Shown here: positions 1 through 9,191 of the stretch, in pieces
Layout: each line of letters opens with the position of its first letter
How positions within the stretch are numbered: the stretch's first letter is position 1
Assembly (NCBI GenBank): GCA_017647795.1
Contig: JAGCJX010000023.1
Coordinates: 62,001 to 126,000 of the forward strand
Source of the DNA: Bacteroidales bacterium
GTDB lineage: Bacteria > Bacteroidota > Bacteroidia > Bacteroidales > UBA932
Direction: 5' to 3'
DNA length: 64,000 bases
The notes under the pieces: model-generated
Databases searched by the model: none
Told to the model about the DNA's origin: nothing
What the model saw: the letters and a program-made list of their open reading frames with translations, nothing else
Position numbers and translations under genes: made by a program

Positions 1-229
1 CCATCGCCAACGCTTCGCGCAACACCAAGTCTGCTTGCGGAGGACCCATGGTAATCACCGTTACTTCAGCACCGTATTTGTCTTTCAGACGCAATGCCAT
101 TTCCAAACCACCTTTGTCATCGGGGTTCATAATGCTGGGAACACCTTCACGAATCAGGGTCCCGGTCACCGGATTGATCTTAATTTCTGTCGTATCCGGA
201 ACTTGTTTGATACATACAACTATCTTCAT
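1..229 (-). CDS. etfB: Electron transfer flavoprotein beta subunit (N-terminal part, cut by window edge)
   Basis: Partial gene; only the first 76 codons lie in the window. The N-terminus MKIVVCIKQVPDTTEIKI and the later stretch NPDDKGGLEMALRLKDKYG are typical of EtfB, and AEVTVITMGPP forms part of the AMP/FAD-binding fold. EtfAB carries electrons to or from acyl-CoA dehydrogenases; with butyryl-CoA dehydrogenase it may take part in flavin-based bifurcation, but that is inference because EtfA is not visible. The ATG lies 11 bp after the stop of the acyl-CoA dehydrogenase gene and follows an AGGAG-like site, so it is the next gene of the lysine fermentation operon. etfA is expected just beyond the window. 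Confidence 0.93.
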   Translation of the reverse strand, partial: MKIVVCIKQVPDTTEIKINPVTGTLIREGVPSIMNPDDKGGLEMALRLKDKYGAEVTVITMGPPQADLVLREALAM

Positions 230-240
230 ACCAGCATCTC

Positions 241-1380
241 CTATTTGAATAATTTACCAGCAATTACCATACGTTGAACTTCAGAAGTTCCTTCGTAGAT
301 TTCGGTAATTTTCGCATCACGCATCATACGTTCTACCGGGTATTCACGGGTATAACCGTAACCACCGTGGAATTGTACGGCTTTGGTAGTCACCTCCATG
401 GCAGTTTCAGCAGCAAAAAGTTTTGCCATTGCAGCATCCGCTGAGTAAGGTTGACCCATGTCTTTCTTGAAGGCAGCCGAACGAACCAAAAGACGGGAAG
501 CTTCCACTTTGGTTTGCAAGTCAGCCATTTGGAATTGGGTGTTTTGGAAAGCAGACAAGGATTTACCGAATTGTTTGCGTTCTTTGGTGTAACGAACGGT
601 CTCATCCATAGCACCTTGTGCGATACCCAACGCTTGAGAAGCAATACCGACACGACCACCGTCCAAGGTTTTCATTGCGATACCGAAACCACCGCCCAAT
701 TTGCCGAGCAAGTTGTCTTTCGGGATACGGCAGTTGTCGAAAATCAATTCAGCCGTAGCCGAACCGCGGATACCCAATTTCAATTCTTTTTTACCTACAC
801 TGAAGCCCGGAGTATCGGCTTCCACGATGAATGCAGAAATACCTTTCACCCCTTTGCTCTTGTCGGTCATTGCAAACACCACGTACACGTGCGCATAACC
901 TGCGTTGGTGATGAAGATTTTGTTTCCATTCAATACCCATTCGTCGCCTTCCAACACAGCGGTTGTTTGTTGTGCGGAAGCATCGGTACCAGCATTGGGT
1001 TCGGTCAAACCGAAAGCACCCAACCACTCACCGCTTGCCAATTTGGGGAGGTATTTGCGTTTTTGTTCTTCGGTACCGTGTTCAAAGATCGGAGCCAAGC
1101 ACAAAGAAGTGTGAGCAGAAACGACTACACCGGTCGTACCACAAACGCGGGACAATTCTTCCACAGCGATGGAATACATGATGTTGTCTCCACCAGCTCC
1201 ACCGTACTCGGTCGGAAGCGGAATCCCGAAAATGCCCAATTCGGCCATTTTTTTCACCGTTTCCATCGGGAAACGTTCTTGTTCGTCAATTTCCGCAGCC
1301 AAAGGTTTTACTTCTTTGTCCGCGAATTCACGGATCATCTGACGGAACAAGGCTTGTGTTTTATTTAATTCAAAATTCAT
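241..1380 (-). CDS. bcd: Short-chain acyl-CoA dehydrogenase (probable butyryl-CoA dehydrogenase)
   Basis: A 379-residue flavoprotein of normal family length. It probably reduces crotonyl-CoA to butyryl-CoA, the last redox step of lysine fermentation to butyrate. The FAD/acyl-CoA signature GAFGLTEPNAGTDAS lies near residues 122-136, WVLNGNKIFITNAGY follows, and the C-terminal IYEGTSEVQR holds the likely catalytic base Glu363. The gene sits 14 bp after the thiolase gene and 11 bp before etfB, which fits a Bcd-Etf complex. Sequence alone cannot fix chain-length preference; butyryl-CoA is inferred from the neighbours. Confidence 0.93.
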   Translation of the reverse strand: MNFELNKTQALFRQMIREFADKEVKPLAAEIDEQERFPMETVKKMAELGIFGIPLPTEYGGAGGDNIMYSIAVEELSRVCGTTGVVVSAHTSLCLAPIFEHGTEEQKRKYLPKLASGEWLGAFGLTEPNAGTDASAQQTTAVLEGDEWVLNGNKIFITNAGYAHVYVVFAMTDKSKGVKGISAFIVEADTPGFSVGKKELKLGIRGSATAELIFDNCRIPKDNLLGKLGGGFGIAMKTLDGGRVGIASQALGIAQGAMDETVRYTKERKQFGKSLSAFQNTQFQMADLQTKVEASRLLVRSAAFKKDMGQPYSADAAMAKLFAAETAMEVTTKAVQFHGGYGYTREYPVERMMRDAKITEIYEGTSEVQRMVIAGKLFK

Positions 1381-1394
1381 AGAAAATCAATTAA

Positions 1395-2600
1395 TTAGCA
1401 AGCTTTAACAATAATTGCAGTACCCATACCACCACCGATACAGAGTGAAGCCAAACCGACTTTCTTGTCGTTTTTCAACAACTCGTGTACGAGGGTTACG
1501 AGAATACGGTTACCGGATGCACCAATCGGGTGACCCAAAGCAATGGCACCACCGTTGATGTTGGTTCTTTCATCGATCCATTCACGGGTTACACCGTGTT
1601 CTTCAATCAATTCGCGGATTACACCCAAGGATTGTGCAGCAAAGGCTTCGTTCAATTCAATCAATTCGATTTCTGACAAGGCCAAACCGGCACGTTTCAA
1701 AGCTTGACGGATTGCCGGAACCGGACCCAGACCCATCACAGAAGGATCCACGCCACCTTGACCGGTAGCTACAATTTCTGCCAACGGTTTCAAACCCAAT
1801 TCTTTCACTTTGTCTTCAGAAGCCAACAAGACGAAAGAAGCGCCATCGTTCACACCCGAAGCGTTACCAGCAGTTACGGTACCGTCTTTTTTAAACGCAG
1901 GTTTCAGTTTGGCCATTTTTTCCGGAGTTGAAGCACGGTTCGGGAATTCATCGGTATCAAATACGATGGTTTCTTTGCGACCTACGATTTCAATCGGAAC
2001 GATTTCTTTCACGAATTCACCGTTGTCCACTGCACGGATGGCTTTTTGTTGGGATGCAAATGAGAATGCATCTTGTTCTTCGCGGGTAATACCGTATTTT
2101 TCAGCAATGTTTTCCGCAGTAATACCCATGTGGTAGTTGTGGAAAGCATCGGTCAAACCGTCGCAAACCATGTGGTCAACCGCTTGGATGTTACCCATCT
2201 TATTACCTGAACGCAAGGTACCGGGCATCACAAAACCCGCATTGGACATGGATTCAGTACCCCCTGCCAACACGATTTCGCAGTTACCCGCCACGATGTC
2301 GGTATATCCGTTCAAAACACTCTTCATACCGCTACCGCAGATCATGTTCACGCCGTAAGCAGGAACTTCTGCCGGAATACCAGCCAAAATTGCAGCTTGA
2401 CGGGCTACCCCTTGTTTTTGGCCAGCACAAAGCACGTTGCCGACGATAACTTGGTCTACTTGTTCCGGTTGTACACCCGCATCAGCCAAAACGGCTTTGA
2501 TTACGCGAGCACCCATTTCTCCGGGTTGGAGAGCGGTCAAACCACCCATCAATTTACCAATGGCGGTCCGTTTCGCTGCTACAATGTATACTTTTCTCAT
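1395..2600 (-). CDS. Acetyl-CoA C-acetyltransferase (thiolase)
   Basis: A 401-residue degradative-type thiolase. The three expected active-site elements are present: Cys88 in NMICGSGMKS (acyl acceptor), His357 in ALGHPIGASG, and Cys387 in CIGGGMG. In this operon it most likely cleaves acetoacetyl-CoA, formed by the neighbouring CoA-transferase, to two acetyl-CoA. One acetyl-CoA can feed the Kce reaction and the rest can yield acetate and ATP. The reverse condensation is also possible. Its ATG overlaps the stop codon of the upstream CoA-transferase beta gene by 4 bp (ATGA), which suggests coupled translation. Confidence 0.95.
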   Translation of the reverse strand: MRKVYIVAAKRTAIGKLMGGLTALQPGEMGARVIKAVLADAGVQPEQVDQVIVGNVLCAGQKQGVARQAAILAGIPAEVPAYGVNMICGSGMKSVLNGYTDIVAGNCEIVLAGGTESMSNAGFVMPGTLRSGNKMGNIQAVDHMVCDGLTDAFHNYHMGITAENIAEKYGITREEQDAFSFASQQKAIRAVDNGEFVKEIVPIEIVGRKETIVFDTDEFPNRASTPEKMAKLKPAFKKDGTVTAGNASGVNDGASFVLLASEDKVKELGLKPLAEIVATGQGGVDPSVMGLGPVPAIRQALKRAGLALSEIELIELNEAFAAQSLGVIRELIEEHGVTREWIDERTNINGGAIALGHPIGASGNRILVTLVHELLKNDKKVGLASLCIGGGMGTAIIVKAC

Positions 2601-3256
2601 AATTGCATCGGTTTAAGGTTTTCAGAAATAATCAATTGGGCTTCGGTAGCGGCTTGTACTTCTTCTACCGTAAATTCAGGGTGAATTTCGGTCAAGAGGA
2701 TGCCTTCCGGAGTAATTTCCATCACACCCATTTCGGTGATGATCTTGTTGACTTGGCCAGCAGCGGTCAAAGGCAAACGGCATTCTTTCAAGATTTTGTG
2801 AGCACCTTTGGCTGTGTGCTCCATGGTCAGGATGACTTTGTTGGCACCCACCAGCAAGTCCATCGCACCGCCCATTCCGGGAACTTTCTTACCCGGGATG
2901 ATCCAGTTCGCCAAGTTACCTTTTTCGTCCACTTCCAATGCACCCAAGAATGTCACATTCACGTGACCTCCGCGGATGATTCCGAAAGAATCGGCAGAAC
3001 TACAGGTGTAAGCACCGGGGTTGGCAGTAATGAATCCACCACCCGCATTGACATAGTTCGGGTCTTCGTTTCCTGCAGCCGGAGTCGGGCCCATGCCTAC
3101 CAAACCGTTTTCGGATTGCAAGGTCACAGAAACGCCTTCGGGCAAAAAGTCAGGAATCAAAGTCGGCAAACCAATACCGAGGTTCACAACATCACCGTCT
3201 TGGATTTCCAAAGCAGCACGTCTTGCGATTACCTCTCTGACTTGATTTTTATCCAT
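2597..3256 (-). CDS. atoA: Butyrate/acetoacetate CoA-transferase beta subunit
   Basis: A 219-residue family I CoA-transferase beta subunit. QSENGLVGMGP contains the catalytic glutamate (Glu49) that forms the glutamyl-CoA thioester; GIGLPTLIPDFLPEG precedes it. With the alpha subunit at 12573-13223 it should exchange CoA between butyryl-CoA and acetoacetate, giving butyrate and acetoacetyl-CoA. The subunit genes are about 9.3 kb apart at opposite ends of the operon, whereas these partners are usually adjacent. It lies 16 bp after kamE and overlaps the thiolase gene by 4 bp. Confidence 0.93.
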   Translation of the reverse strand: MDKNQVREVIARRAALEIQDGDVVNLGIGLPTLIPDFLPEGVSVTLQSENGLVGMGPTPAAGNEDPNYVNAGGGFITANPGAYTCSSADSFGIIRGGHVNVTFLGALEVDEKGNLANWIIPGKKVPGMGGAMDLLVGANKVILTMEHTAKGAHKILKECRLPLTAAGQVNKIITEMGVMEITPEGILLTEIHPEFTVEEVQAATEAQLIISENLKPMQL

Positions 3257-3272
3257 AATGTATCTGATTTAA

Positions 3273-4061
3273 TTATTGTTCGTTGCGTTTTACGATTTCT
3301 TGAGCGACAAAGGAGGCTACATCGTCAGCGTAGGTATTCATACCGAAACCGGCATCGTAACCCAACTCTTTAGCCAATTCGTGGGTAATACGGGGACCTC
3401 CGCAAACCAAAATCATTTTGTCGCGCAAGCCTTCTGCATCCATCAATTCCACCAATTCGGTCAAGTTTTGGATGTGCACATCTTTTTGGGTCACGGTTTG
3501 AGAAACCAACAACGCATCAGCCTTCAACTCTACTGCCTTGGCCAAGAACTCTTCGTTCGGCACTTGGCTACCCAAGTTGTAAGCTTCGATCATGTCGTAA
3601 CGTTCCAATCCGTAGTGACCGGCATATCCTTTCATGTTCATGATGGCATCGATACCCACGGTATGAGCGTCGGTACCTGTACTTGCACCCACCACCACGA
3701 GTTTGCGGCCGATGTGCTCGCGGATGTACTCGTCGGTTTCGTGCATGTCCATCACAGACGATTCTACCTTCGGAACATAAATGGAAGCATAGTCCACGGT
3801 TTGGGTTGCACTTCCGTAGCAGTTAAAGAAGGTAAAACCAGGGGTCAGTTCGCGGTAGAATACTACTTGCGGATTTTCCAATCCCATTTTACGAATCAAT
3901 TGTTTTGCTGCCTCAATGGCTTCGTCGCCCATCGGTACCGGCAAGGTAAAGCTCAATTGTACTTTACCATCGTTCATCGTATCACCATAAGGTTTTACTT
4001 TGGTCAAGTCCAAGGTCTTATCGAAGTCCTTGGCTTGCATTGAATACAAACCACCGCTCAT
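3273..4061 (-). CDS. kamE: Lysine 5,6-aminomutase beta subunit
   Basis: A 262-residue cobalamin- and PLP-binding subunit. The B12-binding motif DxHxxG appears as DAHTVG at residues 131-136, with His133 the predicted lower cobalt ligand. Lys144 in MNMKGYAGHYG matches the position of the PLP-binding lysine of the clostridial enzyme. With KamD it moves the terminal amino group of beta-lysine (or D-lysine) to the neighbouring carbon, giving 3,5-diaminohexanoate. Only one base separates it from kamD, so the two subunits are surely co-translated. Confidence 0.96.
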   Translation of the reverse strand: MSGGLYSMQAKDFDKTLDLTKVKPYGDTMNDGKVQLSFTLPVPMGDEAIEAAKQLIRKMGLENPQVVFYRELTPGFTFFNCYGSATQTVDYASIYVPKVESSVMDMHETDEYIREHIGRKLVVVGASTGTDAHTVGIDAIMNMKGYAGHYGLERYDMIEAYNLGSQVPNEEFLAKAVELKADALLVSQTVTQKDVHIQNLTELVELMDAEGLRDKMILVCGGPRITHELAKELGYDAGFGMNTYADDVASFVAQEIVKRNEQ

Positions 4062-4062
4062 A

Positions 4063-5616
4063 TTATTTTCTCTCCAACATTAATTTAACAAACGGGTTGA
4101 GGTAATTTGCACCTTTTTCGCAAACACCTTCCAAACCTTTACCACCATTCTTCGGACGTTTCACGTCACCGAAGATACCTTTTTCCAAAGCTGTGAACAA
4201 GCCTTCTTCGTTCAATTTTTCCAAGAGTGCGATGGCGTTGTCCAACACTTCTTTGGCACGATTGCGAATGATACCGCCTTCTTTGAATTCCATTTCGTCT
4301 CCGATGCTCTTCATGTTGTTGAAGATGTATTTTGCATTCTCGATGGAGAGGAAACGGTCTGACATAAACGGCGTGTGGATTGCCTCTGTCGGCATACCCA
4401 GCAACTGCAAACCTTGGTTGGTCCAGATACCGATCATGTTGAACAGTGCATCTTGGATGTGACCACGGAAGATGTTACCGGTCATGAATTTTGTAGGAGG
4501 CATGTATTTCAACGGGGCATTCGGGAAAATCTCACGCGCCATTTGTGCTTGTGCCAACTCGAACAAGAAACCGTTTTCCAACTCAGGATCCATTTCGAAC
4601 GCGTGTCCGAGACCCATTTGTTCTTCCGGAAGACCTGCCAACAAAGCCAATTGCTCGTTGATGATGTCCGAAGCCAATACGGTGTGGGCTTGTTCGTAAG
4701 CATCTGCGGTGGTCAGGTAGTTGTCTTCACCGGTGTTGATGATCACACCTGCATAACCGTTGATCACGCGAGAGAAGAATTGGTCCACCAAGGTACGTTG
4801 CATGTTGATGTCGCGGAACAGAATGCCGTACAAAGCATCGTTCAACATCACATCCAAACCTTCGAAAGCACCCATGATGGCGATTTCAGGCATACAAAGA
4901 CCCGAGCAGTAGTTGCACAAACGGATGTAACGGCCAACCTCTTCCCCTACTTCGTCCAAAGCAGCACGCATGATGCGGAAGTTTTCTTGGGTAGCGAATG
5001 TACCGCCAAAACCTTCGGTGGTAGCTCCGTAAGGCACATAGTCCAACAAGCTTTGGCCAGTGGTACGGATCACCGCAATGATGTCAGCACCTTGACGGGC
5101 AGCCGCTTGCGCTTGGATTACGTCTTCGTAGATGTTACCTGTAGCTACGATGACATAGAGATAAGGTTTGTTTCCTTCGCCGATGGTTTCCAAATAATTT
5201 TCACGACGGGCGCGACGGGTCCGGATGCGGTCCAAACTTCCGTCGATCACGGGTTGCAAGATTTGATCGATGGTTGCACGGTCACAAGCTTGTACTTGGG
5301 TCAGATCCAATTGACCTGCAGCCACTTGCTCTGCAATCTCTTGCGGGTTTTTACCGGTTTGTATCATGGCACAAGCCAAGAAATACAAAACACCTTCTTT
5401 CAAGGCACCACGTTCTTTGAGGTGTTCAACCACCACGTTCGGAAGCGGAACTCCGTTTTCATCCACACCGTCAATGCCCATCAAACGGCACAAGGTACGT
5501 TCAACGGCAACGGTAGTATAACGTTCCACGAAGGATTGCACGTCTTGGGCAATGTTTCCTGCCAATTCGCGTGCATGCGCTACCTTCTTGAAATCCAATC
5601 CTAATTTACTCTGCAT
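4063..5616 (-). CDS. kamD: Lysine 5,6-aminomutase alpha subunit
   Basis: A 517-residue large subunit of the adenosylcobalamin/PLP-dependent lysine 5,6-aminomutase, close to the known family length. It starts MQSKLGLDFKKVAHARELA and contains typical stretches such as YVIVATGNIYEDVIQAQAAA and FMTGNIFRGHIQDALFN of the TIM-barrel substrate domain. It acts on beta-lysine made by KamA. The gene follows kamC by 11 bp and precedes kamE by 1 bp. The enzyme suffers suicide inactivation, which explains the nearby reactivation genes. Confidence 0.96.
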   Translation of the reverse strand: MQSKLGLDFKKVAHARELAGNIAQDVQSFVERYTTVAVERTLCRLMGIDGVDENGVPLPNVVVEHLKERGALKEGVLYFLACAMIQTGKNPQEIAEQVAAGQLDLTQVQACDRATIDQILQPVIDGSLDRIRTRRARRENYLETIGEGNKPYLYVIVATGNIYEDVIQAQAAARQGADIIAVIRTTGQSLLDYVPYGATTEGFGGTFATQENFRIMRAALDEVGEEVGRYIRLCNYCSGLCMPEIAIMGAFEGLDVMLNDALYGILFRDINMQRTLVDQFFSRVINGYAGVIINTGEDNYLTTADAYEQAHTVLASDIINEQLALLAGLPEEQMGLGHAFEMDPELENGFLFELAQAQMAREIFPNAPLKYMPPTKFMTGNIFRGHIQDALFNMIGIWTNQGLQLLGMPTEAIHTPFMSDRFLSIENAKYIFNNMKSIGDEMEFKEGGIIRNRAKEVLDNAIALLEKLNEEGLFTALEKGIFGDVKRPKNGGKGLEGVCEKGANYLNPFVKLMLERK

Positions 5617-5627
5617 AAACTCTTTTT

Positions 5628-6974
5628 CTACCTGTTATTGTTCAATATATTTTGTGCAGTCTGGATCCATTCAGCATCCAACTGCAAATGTGCGGCTACT
5701 GCCAGCGCTTCGTGCGGCACCTCGTCATAAGGCGCATCCACCAAAGCGTAATTCATCGTTCCATTCTCCAATCCGCGAACCTTCAAACGTCGGAATGACT
5801 CGCTTCGCAAATCGTAATGGGTTGTCATCACCAAGCTGGGACACAAGCGGCCCATCACCCGCAACAAGGCATCCACCAAAGCGGTACCTTCGATCGGATT
5901 CGTGCTGCGCGCCGGCTCATCGATCAGCACCAAGGCCCGTTCTCCTTGTCGAACCGCCTGCAAAGCGGCGTGAATACGCAACATCTCTGACGAGAACGAA
6001 GACAGACCTGCTTCCAAGTCCTGACCGTCACCGTGGCAAAGGTACACGGACTCAAAAATGCGCATGGAAGCCGATTTGACCGGTAGTGGAATCGCCGCCT
6101 GGTACAAATATTGGCACAAAGCCAAACTCTTCAATACCACCGTTTTACCACCCATATTTGAACCAATGATGAGCAACGGGGTATCGCCATAAGACAAACT
6201 CACCGGCTGGTAAGCCTTGCCTTGTTGCGACAACAGCGCCTCGATCTGGGGATGACGAAAGTCTTCCAAATGTACCTGCTCCCCGGCAGATTCCTGCGGG
6301 ATTACCCGGTTGCAACGTACCATCAGCAATGCCTTCGCCAAATTCAAATCGGCATCGGCCAACATCTGAAGGGTCTCGCGCAAAGGTTCAACCGCCGGAG
6401 CCAACAAACGGGTCAGGCGTTCGCGCACACGGGCCTCTTCCAACATCGAAGCACCCACCAACTCAGAACGCTCCTCACCCAGCGGCAAGTTGCGGATCTG
6501 CTTGCGCAGGTCCGCCAATACCGGCGAATAGGAGTCATAAATGTAAAACGTAGCGACCCCGGTTTGATCCGGGTCCAACCATCGTTGCACTTGCTCCAAT
6601 TCACAAGGTAAATCAAACTCCAGACCGGCTTCCTGGTGCAAGGCTGCCACCTCGCGGGCCAGGATTTCCAGCAACTTGATTTCAAACAACTCCGTATCTT
6701 CCAGGACCAAACCGCCTGCGATACGTTCCAAAGATCCACTCAAATCCTTCAGGTTGCACAACTTGGCGTGCATCCGGTCCGGCCAATTCTTGACGACCCG
6801 GTCCAACGCCTCCCGGTACAGCAAAACCGCCTGGTACGCAGCACGGATTGGCTGGGGATAGGTGTACAAGTCCCGATCCAACAGACGACGACGGGCCAAC
6901 GACGAAGCCAAGGGCAATTCATCGATGCACCAACGAAGTCCACAAGGACTGTCCATCAAGGATTTAAGCTTCAT
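5628..6974 (-). CDS. kamC: MutS-like ATPase, probable lysine 5,6-aminomutase reactivase subunit KamC
   Basis: A 448-residue protein with a MutS-type ATPase domain in its second half: Walker A IIGSNMGGKTVVLKSL near residue 270, Walker B ALVLIDEPARSTNPIEG near 345, then VMTTHYD. The mismatch-recognition domain of true MutS is absent, and the N-terminal half resembles only the MutS lever/clamp region. Its place between kamB and kamD, in a strict aminomutase operon, supports a role in reactivating the B12 enzyme rather than in DNA repair. The name follows my recollection of current annotation practice. It starts 11 bp inside the end of kamB. Confidence 0.82.
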   Translation of the reverse strand: MKLKSLMDSPCGLRWCIDELPLASSLARRRLLDRDLYTYPQPIRAAYQAVLLYREALDRVVKNWPDRMHAKLCNLKDLSGSLERIAGGLVLEDTELFEIKLLEILAREVAALHQEAGLEFDLPCELEQVQRWLDPDQTGVATFYIYDSYSPVLADLRKQIRNLPLGEERSELVGASMLEEARVRERLTRLLAPAVEPLRETLQMLADADLNLAKALLMVRCNRVIPQESAGEQVHLEDFRHPQIEALLSQQGKAYQPVSLSYGDTPLLIIGSNMGGKTVVLKSLALCQYLYQAAIPLPVKSASMRIFESVYLCHGDGQDLEAGLSSFSSEMLRIHAALQAVRQGERALVLIDEPARSTNPIEGTALVDALLRVMGRLCPSLVMTTHYDLRSESFRRLKVRGLENGTMNYALVDAPYDEVPHEALAVAAHLQLDAEWIQTAQNILNNNR

Positions 6975-7917
6975 AACTATTCTTTACAACATCGTAAACC
7001 GGCAAACCAATCTGCTCAGACAAGGCCTGACACAAGTGATCCGAATCAAAACGGATTCCCGTGGGCGACGTCGGATTCACACACACGGCCAACAAACGCG
7101 TGGTTTGTTCCACCGTAATGCGTCCGCCCTTCTTCTGGAAAACACGGTACACCTCCGGTGTGAGAAACAGACGGGAGAAATCCTTCACCACGACCTCCGT
7201 CTTCGGGGACAAATCTGTCACCCGCTTCAAGAAGCGGTCGGTCAAGGCACCCGTTACGCGCAAGGTCGCAGGTTGCTCACCCAAAACCTGTTCGGCTGCT
7301 CCCCCACCCAAAGCGGAAACCTCAGCCAGTTCATCCACATCCACAGTCGTCTTCGGCAGACGAATCAATTCCACCTGAAAAGCCGTCTTGCGAAGAAGCG
7401 TCGGCAAATGTGCCGACAATGCGGCTCCGGTCGATAAAATCATCGCCTCACTCACCGCCGGAGAAGCTGAACTCACCCGAGACAAGGCCCCGTCGATGAG
7501 CATCAGGTCCATTCCCAAACGGCTGACCCCCTGCATCCAACGCTGCAATGCCTGGGCAGAAGAAGGTCCGGACAACATCGCCGTTCCGGCCACAAGGCTG
7601 CGGGCCGTAACGACCGGTCCCAAGGGAGTGGATTCGCGGGAGAGGTCCACCAACTCCGAAACCAGTTGCCGTTCCCGATAATAACGTTCAGCCGTTGAAA
7701 AATAACAACCTTCGGGCAAGACAATCTGAGGTTTCGGTGTCAGCGTCACTCGGTCCGTGGTTTCCCCATCGACACCGATGGAGGTCACACAGATTTTTTT
7801 GCGATCAACAGGAAGCCTCCTCAAGATGTAGTTCAAACATTCGGTCTTGCCGACATTTTTCTCCATACCCACGAGGGACACGCTCCGGCAAGCCAATATA
7901 TCCTGAATAAAAGGCAT
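6964..7917 (-). CDS. kamB: P-loop protein, probable lysine 5,6-aminomutase reactivase subunit KamB
   Basis: A 317-residue protein with an N-terminal Walker A motif GMEKNVGKT at residues 17-25. The region LMLIDGALSR could serve as Walker B. The rest has no motif that I recognise. It is always seen with kamC in lysine aminomutase clusters as far as I recall, and it overlaps kamC here by 11 bp, so the two products probably form one reactivase. The mechanism (ATP-driven exchange of damaged cobalamin) is inferred from analogy with other B12-enzyme reactivases and is not shown by the sequence. Confidence 0.75.
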   Translation of the reverse strand: MPFIQDILACRSVSLVGMEKNVGKTECLNYILRRLPVDRKKICVTSIGVDGETTDRVTLTPKPQIVLPEGCYFSTAERYYRERQLVSELVDLSRESTPLGPVVTARSLVAGTAMLSGPSSAQALQRWMQGVSRLGMDLMLIDGALSRVSSASPAVSEAMILSTGAALSAHLPTLLRKTAFQVELIRLPKTTVDVDELAEVSALGGGAAEQVLGEQPATLRVTGALTDRFLKRVTDLSPKTEVVVKDFSRLFLTPEVYRVFQKKGGRITVEQTTRLLAVCVNPTSPTGIRFDSDHLCQALSEQIGLPVYDVVKNSYEA

Positions 7918-7937
7918 CCTGCTACAATGTCAATCAA

Positions 7938-9182
7938 CTATTTCTTGTGTACTCTTTCTTTACGAGCCAATACAGAGGGCTCGATGGACATACGTTCACC
8001 TTCCAACAACGAAGCAACACCTTCGGTCTTACGTTCCTTGCGGCATTCTTCACATTGGCAGTCGTTCACGTAGTTGGTCGGTTCGGTGTAAGTAGTAATC
8101 ACACCTTCAAAGTTACGCAATACCACTTTGCCAGGAGCTTGTGAAATCACGTATTGCGGCATAACCGGGGTCTTTCCACCTCCACCGGGAGCATCCACCA
8201 CGAAGGTCGGCACTGCATAACCAGAGGTGTGGCCACGCAAACCTTCGATGATTTCGATACCTTTTGAAACCGGAGTACGGAAGTGTTCCAAGCCCATAGA
8301 CAAGTCACATTGGTAAATGTAATACGGTCTTACGCGCATTTTTACCAAACCGTGCACCAATTTCTTCATGGTATGAACACAGTCGTTCACGCCACGCAAC
8401 AACACCGATTGGTTACCCAACGGAACGCCGGCATTGGCCAAACGTGCACAAGCTTCAGCAGCTTCGGGGGTAATTTCATTCGGGTGGTTGAAGTGAGTGT
8501 TCAACCAGATCGGATGGTATTTCTTCAACATGTTCACCAAGTCATCGGTAATCCGTTGCGGGCAAACCACAGGGGTACGAGAACCGATACGGATGATTTC
8601 CACGTGAGGGATGGCACGCAAACGAGAAATGATGCTTTCCAAACGAGCGTCGCTCACCATCAAGGCGTCACCACCGGACAACAATACGTCACGAACTTGG
8701 GGAGTACGGGCTACGTATTCAATAGCGCGGTCAATGCGTTCGGTCGGAGACTCGTTGTCGTTTTGACCAGCAAAACGGCGACGGGTACAGTGACGGCAGT
8801 ACATTGAGCACATGTCGGTGATCAACAACAACACGCGATCCGGGTAACGATGGGTCAAGCCCGGTACCGGAGAGTCTTCGTCTTCGTGCAAGGGATCCAA
8901 CAAATCCGCTTCAGCTTGGTGAGTTTCCAGTGCAGTAGGGATTGCCTGACGACGAATCGGGCAGTTCGGGTTGGTCGGATCGATCAAAGAGATATAATAA
9001 GGTGTAATGGCCATACGCAAAGTCGAGAGGGTCTTTTTCACACCTTCTTCTTCTTCGGGGGTCAATTCCACGTATTTTTTCAATTGGTCGAGGGTTTCAA
9101 TGCGGTTTTTGACTTGCCATTTCCAGTCATTCCATTGCGCATCGGTTACCTCGGGAAACAAAATTTTTCTTCTGCTTTCCAT
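7938..9182 (-). CDS. kamA: L-lysine 2,3-aminomutase
   Basis: A 414-residue radical-SAM/PLP enzyme that converts L-lysine to L-beta-lysine, the entry step of the pathway. The iron-sulfur cluster motif CSMYCRHC uses Cys125, Cys129 and Cys132. Lys337 in PGGGGKTPV is the PLP lysine. Cys268 together with Cys375, Cys377 and Cys380 (CQCEEC) are the structural zinc ligands. All of these fall at the same numbers as in the Clostridium subterminale enzyme. Full length, 9 bp after the second kdd-like gene and 20 bp before kamB. Confidence 0.97.
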   Translation of the reverse strand: MESRRKILFPEVTDAQWNDWKWQVKNRIETLDQLKKYVELTPEEEEGVKKTLSTLRMAITPYYISLIDPTNPNCPIRRQAIPTALETHQAEADLLDPLHEDEDSPVPGLTHRYPDRVLLLITDMCSMYCRHCTRRRFAGQNDNESPTERIDRAIEYVARTPQVRDVLLSGGDALMVSDARLESIISRLRAIPHVEIIRIGSRTPVVCPQRITDDLVNMLKKYHPIWLNTHFNHPNEITPEAAEACARLANAGVPLGNQSVLLRGVNDCVHTMKKLVHGLVKMRVRPYYIYQCDLSMGLEHFRTPVSKGIEIIEGLRGHTSGYAVPTFVVDAPGGGGKTPVMPQYVISQAPGKVVLRNFEGVITTYTEPTNYVNDCQCEECRKERKTEGVASLLEGERMSIEPSVLARKERVHKK

Positions 9183-9191
9183 AGTCGCTAA

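Noticed and set aside
451..1368. Plus-strand open frames across the lysine operon (for example 451-1368, 4375-5604, 9264-10160)
   Set aside because: All lie opposite well-supported enzyme genes and lack motifs, promoters or start-site context.
5628..6974. MutS mismatch-repair gene
   Set aside because: The ATPase is MutS-like but the DNA mismatch domain is missing and the context is a B12 aminomutase operon.
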